A DNA stretch of 64,000 bases from Streptomyces sparsogenes (GTDB taxonomy: Bacteria; Actinomycetota; Actinomycetes; Streptomycetales; Streptomycetaceae): NCBI RefSeq assembly GCF_001704635.1, contig NZ_MAXF01000038.1, forward strand, positions 124,001 to 188,000, read 5' to 3'. Position numbers and translations under genes: made by a program. Positions 43,458 to 51,965 of this stretch are shown in pieces. The notes beneath the pieces are model-generated. The model was not told the DNA's origin. It searched no databases and saw only the letters and a list, made by a program, of their open reading frames with translations. Position 1 is the first letter of the stretch. The number at the start of each line of letters is the position of its first letter.

Positions 43458-43640
43458 CTACGCGGGACGCGTATTCGCTACTTGGTCACCAGCGGTACTC
43501 CTGGTGGGCTTGGAAGCCTGCGCACTGATCACAGTCCAGACCTCTGACCACGACGTCTCGGTGATCTGAGGCAGAAGCTTGCTCAGTTCCTTGGAGACCC
43601 ACTCTTCAAGAGGGTCTACCACCTCTGGCTTCTTGCTCAT
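43458..43640 (-). CDS. 60-residue ORF coupled to cystathionine beta-synthase gene
   Basis: The ATG at 43640 sits inside the stop of the upstream beta-synthase gene (ATGA), and CAGGAG precedes it. The product begins KPEVVDPLEEWVSKELSKLL, continues PQITETSWSEVWTVISAQ and ends in a polar tail. It is amphipathic, not membrane-bound, with no Cys. Lower GC than the partner gene suggests a later addition. I recognise no family. Confidence 0.6.
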   Translation of the reverse strand: MSKKPEVVDPLEEWVSKELSKLLPQITETSWSEVWTVISAQASKPTRSTAGDQVANTRPA

Positions 43641-45025
43641 TTGCGCTCCTGTGTGGAGAGGTAGGCCAGCAGGTCCTGCCGGCTCACCACGCCGCTGGGC
43701 TTGCCCTCCACGAGGACGATGGCCGCGTCCGCCCCGCCCAGTACCGCCATGAGGTCCTCCACGGGCTCGCCGGAGCCGACGTGCGGCAGGGGCGGGCTCA
43801 TGTGCTTCTCCAGCGGGTCGCTCAGCGCGGCGCGCTGCGCGAACAGCGCGTCGAGCAGCTCGCGTTCCACGACCGAGCCGATGACCTCGGCGGCCATCAC
43901 GTCGGGGTGCCCGGCGCCGGGCTTGACGATGGGCATCTGCGAGACGCCGTACTCCCGCAGCACCTCGATGGCCTGACCGACCGTCTCCTCCGGGTGCATG
44001 TGGACGAGCGAGGGCAGGCCGCCCTCCTTGCCCTGGAGGACGTCGCCGACGCGCACCGCCGGGCCCTCCTCCTCCAGGAAGCCGTAGTCCGCCATCCACT
44101 CGTCGTTGAAGATTTTGGAGAGGTAGCCGCGGCCGCTGTCGGGGAGCAGGACGACCACCACGTCGTCGGGGCCGAGGTCCTGGGCGACCCGCAGCGCGGC
44201 CACCACGGCCATGCCGCAGGAGCCGCCGACCAGCAGTCCCTCTTCGCGGGCGAGCCGCCGGGTCATCTGGAAGGCGTCCTTGTCGGAGACCGCGACGATC
44301 CGGTCGGCGACGGTGCGGTCGTAGGCGGTCGGCCAGAAGTCCTCGCCGACGCCCTCGATCAGGTACGGGCGACCGGTGCCGCCGGAGTAGACGGAGCCCT
44401 CGGGGTCGGCGCCGACGACCTGGACCCGGCCCTCGCTGGCCTCCTTGAGGTAGCGGCCGGTGCCGCTGATCGTGCCGCCGGTGCCGACGCCCGCCACGAA
44501 GTGGGTGATCTTCCCCTCGGTCTGCTCCCACAGCTCGGGGCCGGTGCTCTCGTAGTGGGAGCGCGGGTTGTCGGGGTTGCTGTACTGGTCCGGCTTCCAG
44601 GCGCCCGGGGTCTCGCGGACCAGGCGGTCCGAGACGTTGTAGTACGAGTCGGGGTGCTCGGGGTCCACGGCCGTCGGGCAGACCACGACCTCGGCGCCGT
44701 AGGCCCGCAGCACGTTGATCTTGTCGGTGGAGACCTTGTCGGGGCAGACGAAGATGCACTTGTAGCCCTTGCGCTGGGCGACCATCGCCAGGCCGACGCC
44801 CGTGTTGCCGGAGGTCGGCTCGACGATCGTGCCGCCCGGCTGGAGCGCGCCGGAGCGCTCGGCGGCCTCGATCATCCGCACGGCGATGCGGTCCTTCACC
44901 GAGCCGCCGGGGTTGAAGTATTCGACCTTGGCCAGGACGGTTGCCCGGATGCCCTCGGTGACGCTGTTGAGCTTCACCAGCGGGGTGTTGCCGACGAGCT
45001 CAATCATCGAATCGTAGTACTGCAC
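43637..45025 (-). CDS. cbs: Cystathionine beta-synthase
   Basis: A 462-residue PLP enzyme joining homocysteine and serine to cystathionine (reverse transsulfuration). The PLP Lys is in NPGGSVKDRIAVRMIEAAE. Substrate loop TSGNTGVGLA and phosphate-binding GVGTGGTISGTGRYLK follow. The C-terminal third carries two CBS domains (LVHMHPEETVGQAIEVLREY, EPVEDLMAVLGGADAAIVLV). Start GTG 45025 (MQYYDSMIELVGNTPLVKLN). It is divergent from the SGNH hydrolase. O-acetylserine sulfhydrylases lack the CBS domains, so this is the better name. Confidence 0.94.
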   Translation of the reverse strand: MQYYDSMIELVGNTPLVKLNSVTEGIRATVLAKVEYFNPGGSVKDRIAVRMIEAAERSGALQPGGTIVEPTSGNTGVGLAMVAQRKGYKCIFVCPDKVSTDKINVLRAYGAEVVVCPTAVDPEHPDSYYNVSDRLVRETPGAWKPDQYSNPDNPRSHYESTGPELWEQTEGKITHFVAGVGTGGTISGTGRYLKEASEGRVQVVGADPEGSVYSGGTGRPYLIEGVGEDFWPTAYDRTVADRIVAVSDKDAFQMTRRLAREEGLLVGGSCGMAVVAALRVAQDLGPDDVVVVLLPDSGRGYLSKIFNDEWMADYGFLEEEGPAVRVGDVLQGKEGGLPSLVHMHPEETVGQAIEVLREYGVSQMPIVKPGAGHPDVMAAEVIGSVVERELLDALFAQRAALSDPLEKHMSPPLPHVGSGEPVEDLMAVLGGADAAIVLVEGKPSGVVSRQDLLAYLSTQERK

Positions 45026-45241
45026 ACCTGCTCCAGGTCCGAATCAGCGGGATCTCCGCGGTCAGGGCGGCCGCCGTCGCGGGCCCGTGCTGCCCAGCTT
45101 ATTGCGGACCGTGACCGCTTGACCGGTGCCTCTTGCCCCCGTGCGGAGGGGACGCACAAGCTGGACGACAACTGGTTAGGAAGTCGTACAAAAAAGGGTA
45201 CAAAGGAGCAACAGGCGTGTGGACGGAGGTGGGCTGGACCC

Positions 45242-46276
45242 ATGTCTATGTCGAGGGCGAGAGTCGCGCGGCGGATCGCCGCCGCGGCGGCGTACGGAGG
45301 CGGTGGAATCGGGCTGCTGGGCGGCGTGGCCGCCGTTCTGCTGCTCACCGAGGTCTCACACGCGAAGCGGGTGGTCGGCGGCTCCGAGGACCCTCCGCCG
45401 CGCGCCGACGGCCGGTACGGGTTCGACTTCTCCGCGAGCGACGGCCGGCCGCCGCTGCGGCTGGCCTTCCTCGGCGACTCCACCGCCGCCGGGCAGGGCG
45501 TGCACCGGCCCAGCCAGACGCCGGGCGCGCTGCTCGCCTCCGGGCTGGCCGCGGTCGCCGAGCGCCCCGTCGACCTGCGCAATGTGGCCCAGCCCGGCGC
45601 CCAGTCCGACGACCTGGAGCGGCAGGTGACGCTGGTGCTGGAGGACCCGGCGGCCCGCCCCGACGTCTGCGTGATCATGATCGGCGCCAATGACGTCACC
45701 CACCGCATGCCCCCGGCCCAGTCCGTCCGGCTGCTGTCGGAGGCGGTGCGCAGGCTGCGCGAGCGCGGCTGCGAGGTGGTGGTGGGCACCTGCCCGGACC
45801 TCGGCACCATCGAGCCCGTCTACCAGCCGCTGCGCTGGATCGCCCGCCGCCTCAGCCGCCAGCTGGCCGCCGCGCAGACCATCGGGGTGGTCGAGCAGGG
45901 CGGCCGTACGGTGTCGCTGGGCGATCTGCTCGGGCCGGAGTTCGCGGCCAATCCGCGGGAGCTGTTCGGGCCGGACAACTATCACCCCTCGGCGGAGGGG
46001 TACGCCACGGCCGCGATGGCCGTGCTGCCGACGCTGTGCGGGGCGCTGGGGCTGTGGCCGCAGGAGCCCGAGGAGGCCCGGGACGTGGGCATCCTGCCGG
46101 TGGCCAAGGCCGCGGCCGAGGCGGCGGCCGAGGGCGGCACCGAGGTCACCGCGGCCCGCGGGCCCTGGGCCCGGCTGCTGCGGCGCGACCGCCGCGCCTC
46201 GGGCGAGCGGCCGCCCGCCCCCGCGAACCAGGCCGAGGCGCCCTCCTCCACCGGCCCGCCACCGGCCACCGGCTAG
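45242..46276 (+). CDS. SGNH/GDSL-family hydrolase
   Basis: A 344-residue membrane-anchored or secreted hydrolase. An N-terminal hydrophobic helix (GGIGLLGGVAAVLLLTEVSH) precedes block I (LAFLGDSTAAGQGV, catalytic Ser). Block III follows as IMIGANDVTH and block V as DNYHPSAEGYA with Asp and His. Such enzymes are esterases or lipases acting outside the membrane; the substrate is unknown. The Pro/Ala-rich C-terminus is low complexity. ATG at 45242 was used; ATG 45248 is equally possible. Confidence 0.9.
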   Translation: MSMSRARVARRIAAAAAYGGGGIGLLGGVAAVLLLTEVSHAKRVVGGSEDPPPRADGRYGFDFSASDGRPPLRLAFLGDSTAAGQGVHRPSQTPGALLASGLAAVAERPVDLRNVAQPGAQSDDLERQVTLVLEDPAARPDVCVIMIGANDVTHRMPPAQSVRLLSEAVRRLRERGCEVVVGTCPDLGTIEPVYQPLRWIARRLSRQLAAAQTIGVVEQGGRTVSLGDLLGPEFAANPRELFGPDNYHPSAEGYATAAMAVLPTLCGALGLWPQEPEEARDVGILPVAKAAAEAAAEGGTEVTAARGPWARLLRRDRRASGERPPAPANQAEAPSSTGPPPATG

Positions 46277-46534
46277 GCCCCCGGCCGCGGGCTGGGCCGC
46301 AAACTGGGCCCCGGCGGCCACCGGCCGCGGGCTGGGCCCCGGGCGCGGGCCAGGCCCCCAACCACGGACCCCAGGCGCTTCAGGCGCTCTGGGCGCCACA
46401 GGCGCCGCCCGGGCCGCGCTGAGCATACGCTTGGAAAAGAGTCCTGCATCACAGCCCGGATGCCGTGACCCCCGCGATACGTACGGGTAACTTCCCTCAG
46501 AGTCCCAGCCCTCCGCGCCCCCATGGAGCCCGTG

Positions 46535-47755
46535 ATGCCCGAAGCCGTGATCGTCTCTGCCGCCCGCTCCCCCATCGGCCGGGCCTTCAAGGGTTCTCTC
46601 AAGGAGCTGCGGCCGGACGACCTGACCGCCGAGATCGTCCAGGCGGCGCTCGCCAAGGTCCCCGAGCTCGACCCCCGCGACATCGACGACCTCATGCTCG
46701 GCTGCGGCCTGCCGGGCGGCGAGCAGGGGCACAACCTGGGCCGGATCGTGGCCGTGCAGATGGGCATGGACCACCTGCCCGGATGCACCATCACCCGCTA
46801 CTGCTCCTCCTCGCTCCAGACCTCCCGGATGGCCCTGCACGCCATCAAGGCGGGCGAGGGGGATGTCTTCATCTCGGCGGGCGTCGAGATGGTCTCCCGC
46901 TCGGTGAAGGGCACCTCGGACGGGCTGCCGGACACCCACAACCCGCTCTTCGCCGACGCCGAGGCCCGCACCGCCGCGCGCGCCGAGCAGGAGGGCACGG
47001 ACTGGCACGACCCGCGCGAGGACGGACTGATCCCCGACGCGTACATCGCGATGGGCCAGACCGCGGAGAACCTGGCCCGGCTCAAGGGCATCACCCGCGA
47101 GGAGATGGATGAGTTCGGCGTACGGTCGCAGAACCTGGCCGAGGAGGCCATCAAGAAGGGCTTCTGGGAGCGCGAGATCACGCCTGTGACGACCCCGGAC
47201 GGCACGGTGGTCGCCAAGGACGACGGGCCGCGCGCGGGGACGACCCTGGAGGGCGTGCGCGGCCTCAAGCCGGTCTTCCGCCCCGACGGGCTGGTCACCG
47301 CGGGCAACTGCTGCCCGCTCAACGACGGCGCCGCGGCGCTGGTGATCATGTCGGACACCAAGGCCCGGGAGCTGGGCGTGACGCCGCTGGCGCGGATCGT
47401 GTCCACCGGCGTCTCGGCGCTCTCGCCGGAGATCATGGGCTACGGGCCGGTCGAGGCGTCCAAGCAGGCGCTGGCGCGGGCGGGGATGACGATCGGCGAC
47501 ATCGACCTGGTCGAGATCAACGAGGCGTTCGCCGCGCAGGTCATCCCGTCCTACCGCGACCTGGGCATCGACCTCGACCGGCTCAATGTGAACGGCGGCG
47601 CGATCGCCGTCGGCCACCCCTTCGGCATGACGGGCGCCCGGATCACCGGCACGCTGATCAACTCGCTCCAGTTCCACGACAAGCAGTTCGGCCTGGAGAC
47701 CATGTGCGTCGGCGGCGGCCAGGGCATGGCGATGGTGCTGGAGCGGCTGAGCTGA
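46535..47755 (+). CDS. Acetyl-CoA C-acetyltransferase (thiolase)
   Basis: A 406-residue thiolase. The active-site Cys lies in TITRYCSSSLQTSRMALHAI. VNGGAIAVGHPFGMTGARIT carries the catalytic His, and MCVGGGQGMAMVLE the second Cys. NEAFAAQVIPSYRDLG is also typical. It makes or cleaves acetoacetyl-CoA and other 3-ketoacyl-CoAs; degradative (FadA-like) versus biosynthetic use cannot be told from sequence. ATG 46535 is preceded by GGAG; ATG 46523 is an alternative. It is monocistronic, with a hairpin after it. Confidence 0.93.
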   Translation: MPEAVIVSAARSPIGRAFKGSLKELRPDDLTAEIVQAALAKVPELDPRDIDDLMLGCGLPGGEQGHNLGRIVAVQMGMDHLPGCTITRYCSSSLQTSRMALHAIKAGEGDVFISAGVEMVSRSVKGTSDGLPDTHNPLFADAEARTAARAEQEGTDWHDPREDGLIPDAYIAMGQTAENLARLKGITREEMDEFGVRSQNLAEEAIKKGFWEREITPVTTPDGTVVAKDDGPRAGTTLEGVRGLKPVFRPDGLVTAGNCCPLNDGAAALVIMSDTKARELGVTPLARIVSTGVSALSPEIMGYGPVEASKQALARAGMTIGDIDLVEINEAFAAQVIPSYRDLGIDLDRLNVNGGAIAVGHPFGMTGARITGTLINSLQFHDKQFGLETMCVGGGQGMAMVLERLS

Positions 47756-47861
47756 GCCGCGGCGGCGCGACCATGAACACGGGCGGCTGAGCTGAGCCCC
47801 AGCTGAAGTCGGACCCGGACTCGGGCTGTGCACATGCCGCGCGCATAAGTCGTGACCGAAT

Positions 47862-47894
47862 CTCCCCCAGGATGTGACCAAGGTCCTGGGGGAG
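47862..47894. terminator. Terminator downstream of the thiolase gene
   Basis: CTCCCCCAGGA (47862-47872) pairs with TCCTGGGGGAG (47884-47894), followed by TGTTGT. The rest of the 47756-48054 gap holds no gene; the downstream part likely contains the promoter for the next one. Confidence 0.8.
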
Positions 47895-48054
47895 TGTTGT
47901 ATGCCCAGCTCAGCGGCGGTGCTCCGGGCCCCGCCCGCCCCTCCCCGGCCCGATTTCCGTCCACTTGGTGATGTTATGCACTGACACGGGGCGGCACCGC
48001 GGGCCAAGCTGAGGTAGGAATTCGGGGGATCAACAGGAACCGGGAGTTAAGTCA

Positions 48055-49026
48055 GTGAGCCCCATGACTCTTGCCGCCCTCCTGGCCGCGGCCACCGCCA
48101 CGGCCGTGGGCGCCTCCGCCCTGCTCACCGCCCGCGGCGTCCGGCGGGAGATCGCCGAGCTGCGCGCCGAGCTCGCGGCGGCGGTCGCTCCCGCCGGCGG
48201 CCGGGACGGTGGGGCGGGCCCGGAGGCGGACGGGACGGACGCCGTCGCGGTGCCCGCGCCCCGCGCCGCCGCCCCCGCCGCCGAGATACGCGCCGCCGTG
48301 GCCGACGCGCTCGCCGAGGAGCGGGAGCGCGAGCTGGCCGAGGCGCGGGCGTTCTGGGCCGCGCAGGAGGCCCGGGACACGGCGACGGCGGGCGACGCCC
48401 ACCCGCTGCTGGGCAGGCTGGCCGGGCTCGGCGAGGAGCCCCAGCCGGACCTGATCCCCTACGTGCCGCGGCAGCCCGAGACGTCCGGCGTGGAGCCGCT
48501 GCTGGACCTGGACCCCCTCGGCCCCGACGGCCTCACCCCCGAGCACCTCGACCCCTCGGGCGAGCCGGACCGGCAGCCGGAGACCGCGACCGAGGTGGAG
48601 GTGGATCTGGACCTCGACCCGGAGGCGGAGCCGCCCGCCGGGGCGGCCGTGGAGTCGGCCGAGCTGGCGGCCGCGCGCCGGCGCCACCCCTCGCACCCGG
48701 ACTTCTCGCCGCACCCCACCGTCGCCGACCACGACCGGACGGTGGCCCGGCTCACCGAGCTGGCCGACGGCCACGTCCCGCTCGCCGACGTACGCCCCGG
48801 CCCGCTGGGCACCCTCGACGTGTACGTCTTCGCCGACGGCACCACGGTCTGCATGACCCCGGGCCACCGCGAGACCGCCGAGCGGCTCGCGGACGCGCTG
48901 CTCGAGGGCCCCGCCCCGGTGCTGCTGCTGGGCAGCTCCGGGGTCCACGGCGCCTACGCGCTGACCTTCGGCTGCGGGGACGAACAGGTGTACGTCCTCG
49001 CCGACCGCGTCATCGCCTCGCTGTAG
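48055..49026 (+). CDS. Hypothetical protein with N-terminal membrane helix
   Basis: A 323-residue protein. The N-terminal membrane segment (TLAALLAAATATAVGASALL) is followed by a coiled-coil-like stretch (GVRREIAELRAELAAAV, LAEERERELAEARAFW). An acidic disordered middle (VEVDLDLDPEAE) precedes a folded C-terminus of about 100 residues (HPDFSPHPTVADHDRTVARL, DVYVFADGTTVCMTPGH). Start GTG 48055 follows GGGAG; ATG 48064 is possible. No family is recognised; it looks like a conserved actinomycete secreted or membrane-tethered protein. Confidence 0.8.
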   Translation: MSPMTLAALLAAATATAVGASALLTARGVRREIAELRAELAAAVAPAGGRDGGAGPEADGTDAVAVPAPRAAAPAAEIRAAVADALAEERERELAEARAFWAAQEARDTATAGDAHPLLGRLAGLGEEPQPDLIPYVPRQPETSGVEPLLDLDPLGPDGLTPEHLDPSGEPDRQPETATEVEVDLDLDPEAEPPAGAAVESAELAAARRRHPSHPDFSPHPTVADHDRTVARLTELADGHVPLADVRPGPLGTLDVYVFADGTTVCMTPGHRETAERLADALLEGPAPVLLLGSSGVHGAYALTFGCGDEQVYVLADRVIASL

Positions 49027-49084
49027 CCCGAGCCCGAGCCCGAGCCCGAAGCCCGTAGAGGCCGCGCCCCGTAGAGGCCGCCCC

Positions 49085-49405
49085 TCAGAGACCGCAGCGC
49101 CTGGCCGTGGCCTCCACGAGGTCCACCGCGCCGGAGAGCGCGGCGCCCTCCGGCGCGCGCTCCAGCGCATGCGCCAAATCGTGCCCGGCCACCGCGAGCT
49201 GGTCCGCGACCGCGAACAGCCCCGCGTCCGGCATGATCCTCGGGCTGCTCCCGGGCTCCTCGATCCGCTGGGCCCGCACCGACAATTCCCTTGCCAGCGC
49301 CAGTCCTTCGGCCGCCACGCCCCGGCTCAGGCGGGACTGCGGAAGGGCGCGCAGACGGTCGGCGAGCCGGTCCACGGCGGTCAGCAGAGGGGTCGTGTCA
49401 TTCAC
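49085..49405 (-). CDS. Small helical hypothetical protein
   Basis: A 106-residue, mostly helical protein (LTAVDRLADRLRALPQSRLS, LALARELSVRAQRIEEPGS, AVADQLAVAGHDLAHALERA), without membrane segments. ATG 49405 was used. Similar small proteins are common in Streptomyces; function unknown. It is convergent with the preceding gene across 58 bases of GC-rich repeats. Confidence 0.78.
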   Translation of the reverse strand: MNDTTPLLTAVDRLADRLRALPQSRLSRGVAAEGLALARELSVRAQRIEEPGSSPRIMPDAGLFAVADQLAVAGHDLAHALERAPEGAALSGAVDLVEATARRCGL

Positions 49406-49529
49406 ATCGCGAGCCTATGCGCCACCCCCGGACTGTTGCCAACGGCCGAACAGTCAGGCACGGTGAGCTGAAGGACCAAATCCGGGCCATGAAAACCGGT
49501 CCGGCAAAACGGACGCGTCGGAGGCGCCG

Positions 49530-49760
49530 ATGTCCCAATCCTTCTCCGAAGAAACCCACCGGAACCTGCTCTCCCGAATCCCCCACTGCACCGGCCGTGA
49601 AGTAGCCGACTGGTTGCGCACCGTAGACGAAGGGCCCGCTCTCTTCCGCTTCGAGGAGAAGGTCAGCTGGTTGCGGGGCGAGCATCAGCTCGCGTACGGC
49701 CACGCCAAGGCGATCATTCATGAGCACGATCTGAGGCGGGCCGCGCGCAAGCTCACCTAG
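49530..49760 (+). CDS. DUF4287 domain protein
   Basis: A 76-residue protein. TGREVADWLRTVDEGPALFR, then FEEKVSWLRGEHQLAYGHAK and AIIHEHDLRRA fit the DUF4287 family of small actinobacterial proteins of unknown function. ATG 49530 follows GGAGGCGCCG. A strong hairpin follows its stop. Confidence 0.88.
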   Translation: MSQSFSEETHRNLLSRIPHCTGREVADWLRTVDEGPALFRFEEKVSWLRGEHQLAYGHAKAIIHEHDLRRAARKLT

Positions 49761-49785
49761 CCTCCACCACCCACAACAGAACAGG

Positions 49786-49823
49786 CGAAGGGCCCGCGGG
49801 GCGCATGCCCCGCGGGCCCTTCG
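49786..49823. terminator. Strong bidirectional terminator
   Basis: A perfect 17-bp stem (49786-49802 with 49807-49823) with a GCAT loop. It lies between the DUF4287 gene and the convergent Bax-inhibitor-1-like gene. Confidence 0.9.
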
Positions 49824-49879
49824 TATCACCAGTTCGCATCACCTGGGGGTCCGGTGCCCGAGGGCCCCGTCCCCGAGGA

Positions 49880-50776
49880 TCAGTCCCTGAAGATGGAGAT
49901 CAGCCGGAGCAGCTCCAGGTAGATCCACACCAGGGACAGGGTCAGACCGAACGCGGCCAGCCAGGACTCCTCGCGCGGAGCGCCGTACCGGACGCCGTCC
50001 TCGACCTGCTTGAAGTCCAGTGCCAGGAACGCGGCGCCGAGCACCACGCCCACGATGCCGAACACAATGCCGAGGCCGCCGCTGCGGAAGCCGAGGCCGT
50101 CACCGCCGCCGAAGGCGGCGAACAGCAGGTTGACCGACATCAGCAGCAGGAAGCCGATGGCGGCGCCGAGCACAAAGCGCTGGAATCGCGCGTTCACCCG
50201 GATGAGCCGGGTCTTGTACGCGGCGAGGACGCCGACGAAGACGGCCATCGTGCCGAGCACGGCCTGCATCGGGATGCCGGACCAGCGCTCGTTGTACACC
50301 TGGCTGATGACGCCGAGGAAGAGGCCCTCGAAGAGGGCGTAGCTCATGATCAGCGCGGGCGAGGCCTTGCGCTTGAACGACTGGACCAGGCCGAGCACCA
50401 TCGCCACGAGCGCGGCGCCGAAGCCGACGGCGACGGGCAGGTCCAGGATCCAGGCGGCCGCCGCGGCGACGATGACGGTGCCCAGCGTCATGCCGGTGCG
50501 CATGACGACGTCGTCCATCGTCATCCGGCCGGTCTGCAGCGGGCCCGCCGGCGGCGCGCCGTACATCTGCTGCAGCTGGTCGGGTGTCAGATTCTGCTGG
50601 TCACCGACCGCGTACGGGTTGGTCGGGGCCTGCGGCTGCGCGTAAGGATTACCACCGGCGTACGGGTTGCCCTGTGCTGCGGCGGGGCCCCCGGCCTGCG
50701 GTGCCGCGCCGAAGCCCGCGTAGCCGCCGTCGCGGCTGAACCCCCGTCGCGAGAAGACCGGGTTGCTGCTCCTCAT
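49880..50776 (-). CDS. Bax inhibitor-1/YccA family membrane protein
   Basis: A 298-residue protein. A Gly/Ala/Pro/Gln-rich cytoplasmic N-terminus of about 85 residues (GGNPYAQPQAPTNPYA) precedes the MTMDDVVMRTGMTLGTVIVA start of the core and about seven membrane helices. These include YALFEGLFLGVISQVYN, which is characteristic of the family. The C-terminus has WLAAFGLTLSLVWIYLELLR. Family members are thought to be ion channels or stress-related; no role is established in Streptomyces. It is the last chromosomal gene before the tRNA-Leu island. Confidence 0.92.
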   Translation of the reverse strand: MRSSNPVFSRRGFSRDGGYAGFGAAPQAGGPAAAQGNPYAGGNPYAQPQAPTNPYAVGDQQNLTPDQLQQMYGAPPAGPLQTGRMTMDDVVMRTGMTLGTVIVAAAAAWILDLPVAVGFGAALVAMVLGLVQSFKRKASPALIMSYALFEGLFLGVISQVYNERWSGIPMQAVLGTMAVFVGVLAAYKTRLIRVNARFQRFVLGAAIGFLLLMSVNLLFAAFGGGDGLGFRSGGLGIVFGIVGVVLGAAFLALDFKQVEDGVRYGAPREESWLAAFGLTLSLVWIYLELLRLISIFRD

Positions 50777-50961
50777 CTCACTCCTCCATGGCCGCCCTGC
50801 GCGACCTTGACTCCAGAGTAATGGGTAAGCAAAGAAAGCACCCTAGTGCCCAGGGAGGATATTTCCATGCACGCGTGAGCGGCGCGAGGCCCACCAGGGC
50901 CCCGCGCGGTAGACGTTGGGCGACCGGGCGCGCACTCAGCGTGCGGCGGCCGGGTCTGGGT

Positions 50962-50985
50962 GTGCCCGGAACCGGACTTGAACCG
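50962..50985. repeat. Left attachment-site copy (tRNA-Leu 3' end)
   Basis: 24 bases identical to 59942-59965. Read on the minus strand it is the T-arm and acceptor end of tRNA-Leu; the neighbouring bases do not continue the tRNA. This is the signature of the distal att copy. Confidence 0.88.
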
Positions 50986-51128
50986 CTACCGACTCCCTTT
51001 CTGACCTGCGGCGATGCGCTGACCTCGCCGGATGGGCCCGGCTCGGCCCGGCTCATCCCGACTCAACCCGCGTCAGCCCCCGTTGATGCTCCCATGGGAG
51101 CACGGGCGGGAGCACGCCCAGGAACGGC

Positions 51129-51160
51129 GGAAGGCCCGGCACCACAATGCCGGGCCTTCC
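51129..51160. terminator. Hairpin near the left island end
   Basis: GGAAGGCCCGGCA (51129-51141) pairs with 51148-51160 around a 6-base loop. Likely the terminator for the minus-strand island operon ending with the MazG-like gene. Confidence 0.75.
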
Positions 51161-51397
51161 TGCGATTCCGTCTGCTTGCGGAGCATGGACCGGAACCGCA
51201 CTCACCGCGCCCCCGCAGGGACGCGGTGAGTCTCGGTACGCGCCCCAATCCGACTGAAACGCGTCGTCATTTAACCGGCCCCTACCCAAGAGGTCTGGAC
51301 AGATTCACCCCTTGGGCCTATGCCACCCATTCGGGTTACACGCAACCTTGCGCAACCCTGTACCACCTTGTGCGCGCCCCAGTTCGAGCGCCAGTGA

Positions 51398-51721
51398 TCA
51401 GGACGGCATGACTCGGTCCACGAGGTGCTGGAGCCGGGCATCGAGCAGCTTCTCCGCGTCCTGCGGCGCGCAGGTAGCGAGCGCGACCATGCTCGTCACG
51501 ATGACGTCGCACAGTTCCTTGTGGACGTCCCCCCACGTGTGAGAGGCGCCCTTTCGAGGGTTGGCGCCCGTCGCTCCGTGCATGGCCTCGGCGACCTCGC
51601 CGAACTCCTCTCCGATCTTGAGAACGCGCCACAGCTTCACGTTCTCGGCCGTGCCCGGATCGGCGTTCTCGTCCAGCCAGTTGCGCAGCTTCTCCACGCG
51701 GCTCCAGGTGGTGTCGTCCAT
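51398..51721 (-). CDS. MazG-like nucleotide pyrophosphohydrolase-fold protein
   Basis: A 107-residue all-helical protein. KIGEEFGEVAEAMHGATGAN provides the ExxE motif, and HKELCDVIVTSMVALATCA provides the second acidic helix with the conserved Asp. This matches single-domain MazG/dUTPase-like NTP pyrophosphohydrolases that hydrolyse NTPs or modified nucleotides to monophosphates. It is last in the minus-strand island operon, and its nucleotide-handling theme matches the neighbouring kinase. Confidence 0.86.
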   Translation of the reverse strand: MDDTTWSRVEKLRNWLDENADPGTAENVKLWRVLKIGEEFGEVAEAMHGATGANPRKGASHTWGDVHKELCDVIVTSMVALATCAPQDAEKLLDARLQHLVDRVMPS

Positions 51722-51752
51722 CCGGTTTCTCCTCAGGTTGTTCGTACAGGGG

Positions 51753-51965
51753 TCAGGGTGAGGCCAGCGCGGCGTCCGGCAGCCACGCCAGGTACCGGGC
51801 TATGGCCTCGGCACGGTAGCCGTAGCGCGGCCGCGCTCGCTGTCATCCCACTGCGGCGGCCGCTCGCCCCACTCGACGCTGTGACAGACCTCCAGGTCCG
51901 CCGACCACCGGCAGGAGCCGCACGGTCGGCCGGGCCGGCAGCGGCGCCACCGCGTCCACCGGCTG
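51753..51965 (-). pseudogene. Possible frameshifted small Cys-containing ORF
   Basis: Read on the minus strand, one frame gives CGSCRWSADLEVCHSVEWGE and then RPPQWDDSERGR before a stop. One base over, YGYRAEAIARYLAWLPDAAL-ASP follows to a TGA at 51753. Together they look like one short protein broken by a single-base shift near 51830. Neither half has a clear start. Confidence 0.3.

Larger units (their letters stand above)
50777..51397. other. 621-base region holding the left island end
   Basis: Contains the left copy of the tRNA-Leu 3' end (50962-50985) and, inside the island, a 13-bp hairpin (51129-51160). No convincing gene: open frames on both strands have no motif and no ribosome site. 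Confidence 0.6.

Noticed and set aside
50962..50990. Second tRNA-Leu gene
   Set aside because: Only the T-arm and acceptor end are present; the rest does not fold. It is the left att copy.
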